From assembly GCA_030435675.1 (NCBI GenBank), contig CM059622.1, positions 186,001 to 250,000 of the forward strand: DNA of 64,000 nucleotides, written 5' to 3'. The stretch comes from Steinernema hermaphroditum (lineage: Eukaryota; Nematoda; Chromadorea; Rhabditida; Steinernematidae). This document shows positions 58,901 through 64,000 of the stretch, piece after piece. How positions within the stretch are numbered: position 1 is the stretch's first letter; every line of letters begins with the position of its first letter. The translations under genes and the position numbers were made by a program. The notes beneath the pieces are model-generated. The model saw nothing but the letters and a program-made list of their open reading frames with translations. It was not told the origin of the DNA and searched no databases.

Positions 58901-61078
58901 GCTGCCAGTCCTTTCGTGTGCTTACAGGTTTTGACCAGTTTCAGCCATTTGCATGAGCACCAATCTTGCCGCTCGCATGGGTGCGAATTCGCGCGCAAAC
59001 CGTTTATTTCGTATAACGGAAGGACACTTTTAAATGTGAAGTCTCAAAACAATTTGTTTTGCATCTTTCGACTTCTTGTGGTTGTCAAAATAACCATCAT
59101 TCGTAGAGAGATTTTATGAAAATTTGAGACTTGGACAGGCTCCTATATGCTACCGTATCTTGACCTTGGTTCTTGCTTAAAAACATTTCTCAAAAAAATA
59201 TAACACTTCGATGCGCACCCTTTGTAATTAGACGCTGCATAGCCCATTGGTTTCTCTTCTTCTTCGTTATTTTTACCCTAACTACGAACACGAAGACGTG
59301 CCTCCCCATTAGTAAAAACTCGGAGGCGTCCGATGTAAAAATAAAAGTCTGTTTGCGAAGATACAAAAGGTTGCCGTCGCGCAAACACGGATAGCATTTT
59401 AGCTGTTGATATACCAGTGACTTAGGTAAATACCACGTTGGATGTCATAAATTTTCCGGACATACATTGCCCCTGGTAACCTAAGCACAAAACGACCAAA
59501 TTAGGCAGACTAGGTGATCTTAATATAGCGGCGCCAGGTATATATAGCCGCTAATTGAAAAATTACTCAGCCTGAGACTGGCGGAAATGTCACGGGATGA
59601 AAAATCACCGCATGAATGAGTGACTTTTCACATAACAACAACAGCTACGTAAATGCCCACCTCTATCCCATCAAAGGCTAACAATAGAAGAGTTGTGTAG
59701 AGCGCGCCGAATCCCGTTCCAAAGGTGTGCTATAACTTCTCCCCTCCTCACTTTTCGCCATGTTTTGGAAAAAGTCGCCAAAAGTAAGTGCCCTCCTGCA
59801 AGTGTCCATGTCTTAGCTGACGTGTCTAGACGACAGAGTCGCGTGTTGGTAGACAGTACCAGCGAGCGATGTTAGTCCATCGCTTTCATCAAACGTTTCG
59901 GTCGGTCATGAACCTACTGTGCATGGAGGTCAGCGCTGACCAGTTTGACCAAGTAAGACGGTGACCACATATCGACATTTCAGATGCGCTTCATTGCGAA
60001 GCACCTCATTAGGAGGACTATTTCAGGCGCTCTCTCTCACTCTTTGGTCGTAGATTTAATCGATAGCTTCAAGTTTATTTTGGGAACACAGATTCATATA
60101 AAAGTTAGGTTGTTATGCAAGATTATTTCTGGAGCATTTCGACGAAATCAAGCCTTAGGGCGCAGAATGTGTTTTACCATCAGTCCCGACACGATGGGGC
60201 ACGACTTGCGCAATATTTTCATTGTTCTTGGCCGTGACCTGCATGTCCGCGGTGGGCAGCAATTTATTCAGCAGCATCTGCCGCGTCGAATGAGCCCAGT
60301 CTCGAGTAGATTGGATAATTGCGTAAAGAAACGCGGGAACTACGGTCGTGTCTGTCATGGTATTCGTGCCGGGACCGGCAGACCGACAATTAGACAGTAA
60401 ACTTCATTCTGCGCCCTAAGGCTTATTTCTCGGAAACTACGGGGTTTTCACGAGAAACTGATTTCAGCACGATGTTAGGCAACCTCTAAATCAAAGGAAT
60501 GAAAGGTTTATGAAGTTTATGGAACAAACTGTAAACTCTGCCTTGCTCTGGAAGGCAAAGTTTGTATAACATTTTTTTGTGTTTGGTCTCTTGAACTCCC
60601 CCATGAAACGTTTTTTTTTCTAATATGTTCTTCCTATGAAGATGCCATACAGCTATCGCATGTTATAAAGAGTTGAAGTGTGGGAAGCCGAACGATGGGC
60701 AATAAGCCTTCCTTTGCTGTCCCATATACCGTAACGTGTTCACTTTAGGTGATCGCCGCTCGCCAAGAGCAAGAGGAGCGCCGTAAGGAGAAGCACCGTA
60801 AGATGGAAGCAGAGCGCGAGAAGATGCGCAACCAGATCCGCGGCAAGTACAACATTCAAAAGAAGGAAGAGGACCCGTTCAACCTGGCCGCCTCCTCCAT
60901 GGACGGCCGAATCGGAGGGCCCAAAAAGACGCCCGAGGAGATGGCGCGCATGATGAACGGCGAAGAAGATGACTCGCTGATCGGCCAGCTCGGACTCACC
61001 GAGCACGTCGAGAAGGCGAAGACCGCGGTCAATGGCGCCTTGGAGACCGTCCGCGGATTCCTACCCTTTGGGAAATAA
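55901..61078 (+). CDS. cpx-1: Complexin
   Basis: A small cytosolic SNARE-binding protein that clamps and facilitates synaptic vesicle fusion at nerve terminals. Two exons, 55901-56026 and 60749-61078, join in phase 0 to 151 residues (the nematode protein is about 143). The N-terminus, MAGFLMKQMVGGKLNDLKGG, is the accessory region. TETGEDPE at the exon junction leads into the SNARE-binding central helix, VIAARQEQEERRKEKHRKME and EREKMRNQIRGKYNIQKKEE. The tail has GRIGGPKKTPEEMARMMNGE and DDSLIGQLGLTEHVEKAKTA, ending in the amphipathic RGFLPFGK typical of nematode complexin. The intron is 4722 nt and carries palindromic elements at 58.67 and 60.15 kb. The 5' UTR region (55.6-55.9 kb) is G+C-rich, and AATAAA is at 61266. 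Confidence 0.97.
58667..58770. repeat. Long hairpin, 48-bp arms with 8-nt loop, in complexin intron
   Basis: The left arm, CGCAGACCCCGTCTAAAATA then CTACGTCAACAGACCCGGTC then AGCCATTA, is complementary to the right arm except for about six positions. The loop is TGAGTTCT. It could be a MITE or a hairpin-RNA source. No copy was seen elsewhere in the window. Confidence 0.85.
60149..60424. repeat. Element bounded by 20-bp inverted repeats
   Basis: AAGCCTTAGGGCGCAGAATG at 60149-60168 is exactly reverse-complementary to 60405-60424. The 236 bp between are G+C-richer than the intron and open on the minus strand (from 60358) for 67 codons with a protein-like composition. That could be a captured exon or a transposon-derived remnant. 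Confidence 0.65.
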
Positions 61079-61265
61079 CCAAACGAACCACATTCCCTCA
61101 CGAATCTCTCTTTTCGCTCCATCTTCTTCTTCCTACTACTCCCCACACTTAATGGAATAGATGTTGTGTCGTGGATCTTCCAAACATTTTCGTGTACTTC
61201 TCTATAACTTCACTTTCCTTCCGTTGGCGAAAAATTCTGTAAATGTAGTCTGGACAAGCTGTAAC

Positions 61266-61271
61266 AATAAA
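61266..61271 (+). terminator. Polyadenylation signal of complexin
   Basis: AATAAA 188 nt after the stop codon. Confidence 0.55.
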
Positions 61272-61436
61272 CCTCTAGTCAGAAAATGTGCACCCGGTAG
61301 CCGTGAAAAGAGCTAATGTGTTGAAATCAGCGGTACACGTGAGTTCTTCCACCGTCTAAATACACTTTGAAAGCGAACATCACACGCTACAAGATACAGT
61401 GTGACGCAAAAATATCAACATACAACGACATTCTTC

Positions 61437-63071
61437 TCATTTTCCCTTCTTATTGGGAGCTCTCTTCTTTGCACCCGCCTTCAACTTCGCCTTATCTTCT
61501 TCGGCCTTCCGTTTCGCAGCTGTTGGTGTTGAAGAGACGATCTTATCGCATTTGAAGAATGAGTCGATTCGGTTCTGTGACGCCTTCTGGCGACTCTTCT
61601 GCAACTTTTCCAAAGCTCCTCGGATTCGTTCCTCACTAAACAGAACAAGCTATTCCAAATGTTATCAAAACCGCTATAGTACTTGAAGTTTTTCTCTCCA
61701 ACCATGAATGCGACGATTCCTTCGACATCCGGACTTTTCCACTCGAGCTAAAAAGTGAATTTTAGCAGGGAACAGCAAGACCTGGTGCTTACAGTGATAT
61801 CCTCTGAGGCCACTTCCGGGTTCAAAAAGAGCTGACGGGCTTCTGCGAACTTCCAGTTCTCGGGTGGGGGATACTTCTGAAAGGAAGGATATCAGGTAAA
61901 TGACTCTGCAGGACAGTAAAAAAGCTCATGTTCCGCACTCATGCACTCAGGAACTACTAGCCAGTCAATTGTTGCCTTTCCCCTCGATAATTCACTTTTC
62001 GCCAATCCTTACCTTGGTGTCAAGATTCTCCAGAATATTTTCAATGCTTCCATACTGCTGCATAAGTTCGAAAGCACGTTTGGGACCAATACCACGAATG
62101 GTGGGACAGTAATCACAACCAAGAAGAATACAGAGATCGGTGAACTGCTCTTGGCTGAACTCCATCTCGCGGAGCACCTTCGACAAGTCGAACTCCTTGA
62201 TCGGCATCTTCTTCGCCTCGCTGAAAGTCATGTGGCGGAGCAGCACAGTAGATCCGAAGGTGAGCGCATCCATATCCTCCGTCGCAGTGGCGAACACTTT
62301 TCCGGTACGGGCCAAGGCGGCACATTGAGCTTCAGCTTCACAAGGGGCGTCGACGACGGGCACTCCCATGAGTCGCAACAGGCGTTTGCACTCCTCGTTG
62401 TGCTCCTTGCTGACTTTGACAAGACGGCGTTCGAACTTGCTGATCGTTTCCGTATCACCCTTCTCCTTCGCTTGAGCGAGTTCCTTCTCGGCTTCGGCGC
62501 GACGCTCTGTGCGCTTCTCCAACTCTCCGGACTTCAGCTCGGGTGGCTTGCCGTCGAACACATAGCAAGGCTTGATACCGTTGTCTATCATACGGATGGT
62601 GCGGTAGAACATGCCCATCAAGTGTCTGCAAGCAGGCAACATTAATAATGCGGTAAATGGAACCGTCATTTGTAAAATTGAATAAGAACACCCCTACTTA
62701 TAAGCAAATGCCAGTGCAATGGCACTCCTAATTGCATGCCTGAGGCAAAAGTTGCACATCTACAGTTTATCAGCCTTTAGATGAGCTCACGATCGGAAAC
62801 ACTGTCGGTTTCATTATCACTCAACCCCCTTGAATACAAAATAACCATGTCAAGCAGCAATTTGAGTCATTCAAATCACAACATACCCAGTAGCTTCTCC
62901 GTCAGCATTGGTGAGCTGCGATCCATCTTGACGCACAGCAATCAGAAATTGGTAGATGGACATCGAAGCGTCGATGGCAACCTTCCGGCCGAAGTACGAC
63001 TTCATTTCATTGCTGCGGATCGCTTTCGGCGCGCGATCAGCGATCAACTTGCTGAGATCTTTTATTCCCAT
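61437..63071 (-). CDS. crn-1: Flap endonuclease 1 (FEN1)
   Basis: A structure-specific nuclease that removes 5' flaps in Okazaki-fragment maturation and base-excision repair; the nematode orthologue CRN-1 also acts in apoptotic DNA degradation. Exons are 63071-62887, 62625-62013, 61876-61793, 61747-61683 and 61635-61437, giving 381 residues, the family length. It shows [12 protein letters not shown], the N-region [13 protein letters not shown], the I-region [29 protein letters not shown], the helix-hairpin-helix [18 protein letters not shown], and the C-terminal PCNA-binding box QNRIDSFF before a Lys-rich tail ending KRAPNKKGK. The last intron is 47 nt and GT-AG. The start is behind an acceptor ATTTCAG with a 22-nt leader. 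It converges with complexin, and an unidentified gene ends 319 nt upstream on the same strand. Confidence 0.96.
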
Positions 63072-63389
63072 GATGGGGTGCTAGAAGACTCTGAAATGAA
63101 CAACAAAACTGCACTGATTATAGCACTAAACACATCACGAAGAAGATAAACGCAAAAGAGGATTTCTCGGAGAGAAGAGCATCCATTGGAGTGCGCGAAA
63201 ACCATTCGATACTGAACGATTTAGCGCCAAAATGGTCTCGAGTGGAATTTCGCACGCGTTCGGTTGCTTCGATTGAGGTCGCTTCGATTGGTGAGCGGAA
63301 GCTGTGGACATTCCATTTGGATCACACACGATTAACTTTATTTCAATACCGTTTTGTACAAAATAGAAAGAGAATGTAATTGGATTGAG

Positions 63390-64000
63390 TTAAGTGCTCA
63401 AATAACGAATGCGTCGCTCCTGCTGGTGGGATCCATCAGCCTGCGATGAACCACTACTTTCGCCCTCATGTCCAAGATTTGGTGAGATGCTCCAGTGCTG
63501 ATAGTTGGATTCAATGTGTGAGTCATAGAATCGATGGGAGCCTCGTTCGTTGGAGGGACAAGGTGAATCTGTAGGAGAAGAGTACTCCTGTTGGTGGCTG
63601 CTTTGACTGACACTGAAGTGAGCAGAATTCTGATACATGTGTCCTTGGTCGTGTTGAGTTAGGCTGTCAATGTTCTGATCCTTTTCGCTTTTTATGTGCT
63701 CTGCCGACGATGTTCTTGGCTCGCTTTCAGCTTGATTAGGAGAATCAGACGTTTCGTAACGGGAAGCACATGAGTTGTCAGAGGGATATGCTTCTGAAAT
63801 CAGCCCATGAGCAGAATATTTGTAGATACTACTTACCGCTTTCTTCATTAGCTTCTTGGGGACTGCAGGGAACTTGGGACGTCTGAAGTACTGGATAGGC
63901 CGCGGGAGAAGGATAGAAGGGATGGGAAGAAGTAGGTGCGAAATAAGGCGAAGGATATCCTTGAGGAGCTGCATATGGATAGAAAGAGTGTTGGGGCTGG
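63390..64000 (-). CDS. 3' part of an unidentified gene running off the right edge
   Basis: Two exons on the minus strand: one entering from the edge (64000-63837) and the last one (63793-63390), joined by a 43-nt intron (GTAAGT...TTTCAG). The visible 188 residues are low in complexity. First comes a Pro/Tyr/Ala-rich segment (SFYPYAAPQGYPSPYFAPT), then a Ser/His/Gln-rich tail (SQSSHQQEYSSPTDSPCPS) ending RRIRYLST. Such tails are common after DNA-binding domains of transcription factors, but no domain is visible here and no family is named. An AATAAA motif follows about 60 nt after the stop, in the gap before FEN1. Confidence 0.7.
   Translation of the reverse strand, partial: SPNTLSIHMQLLKDILRLISHLLLPIPSILLPRPIQYFRRPKFPAVPKKLMKKAVSSIYKYSAHGLISEAYPSDNSCASRYETSDSPNQAESEPRTSSAEHIKSEKDQNIDSLTQHDQGHMYQNSAHFSVSQSSHQQEYSSPTDSPCPSNERGSHRFYDSHIESNYQHWSISPNLGHEGESSGSSQADGSHQQERRIRYLST

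Larger units (their letters stand above)
56027..60748. other. Large complexin intron
   Basis: This intron has donor GTGAGT at 56027 and ends CACTTTAG at 60748. It is A+T-rich, with many short frames and none convincing. It holds a 104-bp hairpin (58667-58770), an element bounded by 20-bp inverted repeats (60149-60424), and a repeated phrase TTCGTATAA(T/C)GGAAGGACACTT at about 57341 and 59008. Confidence 0.75.

Noticed and set aside
1..64000. CRISPR arrays, bacterial operons, ribosome binding sites, rRNA genes
   Set aside because: None seen; intron-rich genes with trans-splice acceptors show this is eukaryotic nuclear DNA.

Overview
The window reads as nuclear DNA of a nematode, probably of the Rhabditida. 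Most introns I could fix by reading frame are 41-47 nt long and end in TTTCAG-like acceptors. Several start codons sit directly behind a splice acceptor with no upstream exon, as expected for spliced-leader trans-splicing. The gene set fits too: an insulin-receptor (DAF-2) type receptor, a WAGO-like Argonaute, a MEC-6/POML-type paraoxonase, complexin, and FEN1/CRN-1. No species is claimed. All gene models were assembled by hand from reading frame, splice phase and family knowledge; no database was searched.

Layout. 1-5.9 kb: a lone pair of receptor L-domain exons (insulin-receptor-like, minus strand, open towards the left edge) and palindromic repeats. 6-11.5 kb: a weak secreted-peptide candidate, a glutaredoxin (minus) and the splicing factor PRP17/CDC40 (plus). 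15.5-21.3 kb: a Myt1-type Cdk-inhibitory kinase, a p24/TMED cargo receptor and, convergent with it, the mitochondrial RMND1 protein. 21.7-24 kb: a head-to-head pair of type II membrane proteins with the same start, one carrying a C-type lectin domain and one with only anchor and stalk. 24.3-33.8 kb: a complete 19-exon insulin-receptor-like tyrosine kinase (minus) with a tRNA-Gly-like gene and transposon remnants in its introns. 34.6-39.1 kb: an Argonaute without the full slicer motif, then a small basic protein of unknown function. 39.2-45.9 kb: a paraoxonase-like gene (minus) with a 4.8-kb intron that holds small hAT-type elements and a possible nested gene. 46-55.9 kb: gene-poor, repeat-rich DNA with a (GGGATA)21 array. 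55.9-61.1 kb: complexin in two exons split by a 4.7-kb intron. 61.4-64 kb: FEN1/CRN-1 (minus), and upstream of it on the same strand the 3' end of an unidentified gene that leaves the window.

The genes are mostly unrelated housekeeping, signalling and neuronal functions, not one pathway. Links that can be argued from the sequence are the two insulin-receptor-type loci about 22 kb apart, the divergent lectin/anchor pair, and the tandem unknown-gene/FEN1 arrangement. The repeat fraction is informative: five very short palindromic elements with near-perfect 8-bp target duplications point to a non-autonomous hAT family, and at least two further palindrome families are present. I did not find a clearly new multi-gene system. 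The best leads are the divergent insulin receptor and its L1-only relative, the lectin/anchor pair, the slicer-dead Argonaute, two non-canonical introns, and the micro-hAT elements.
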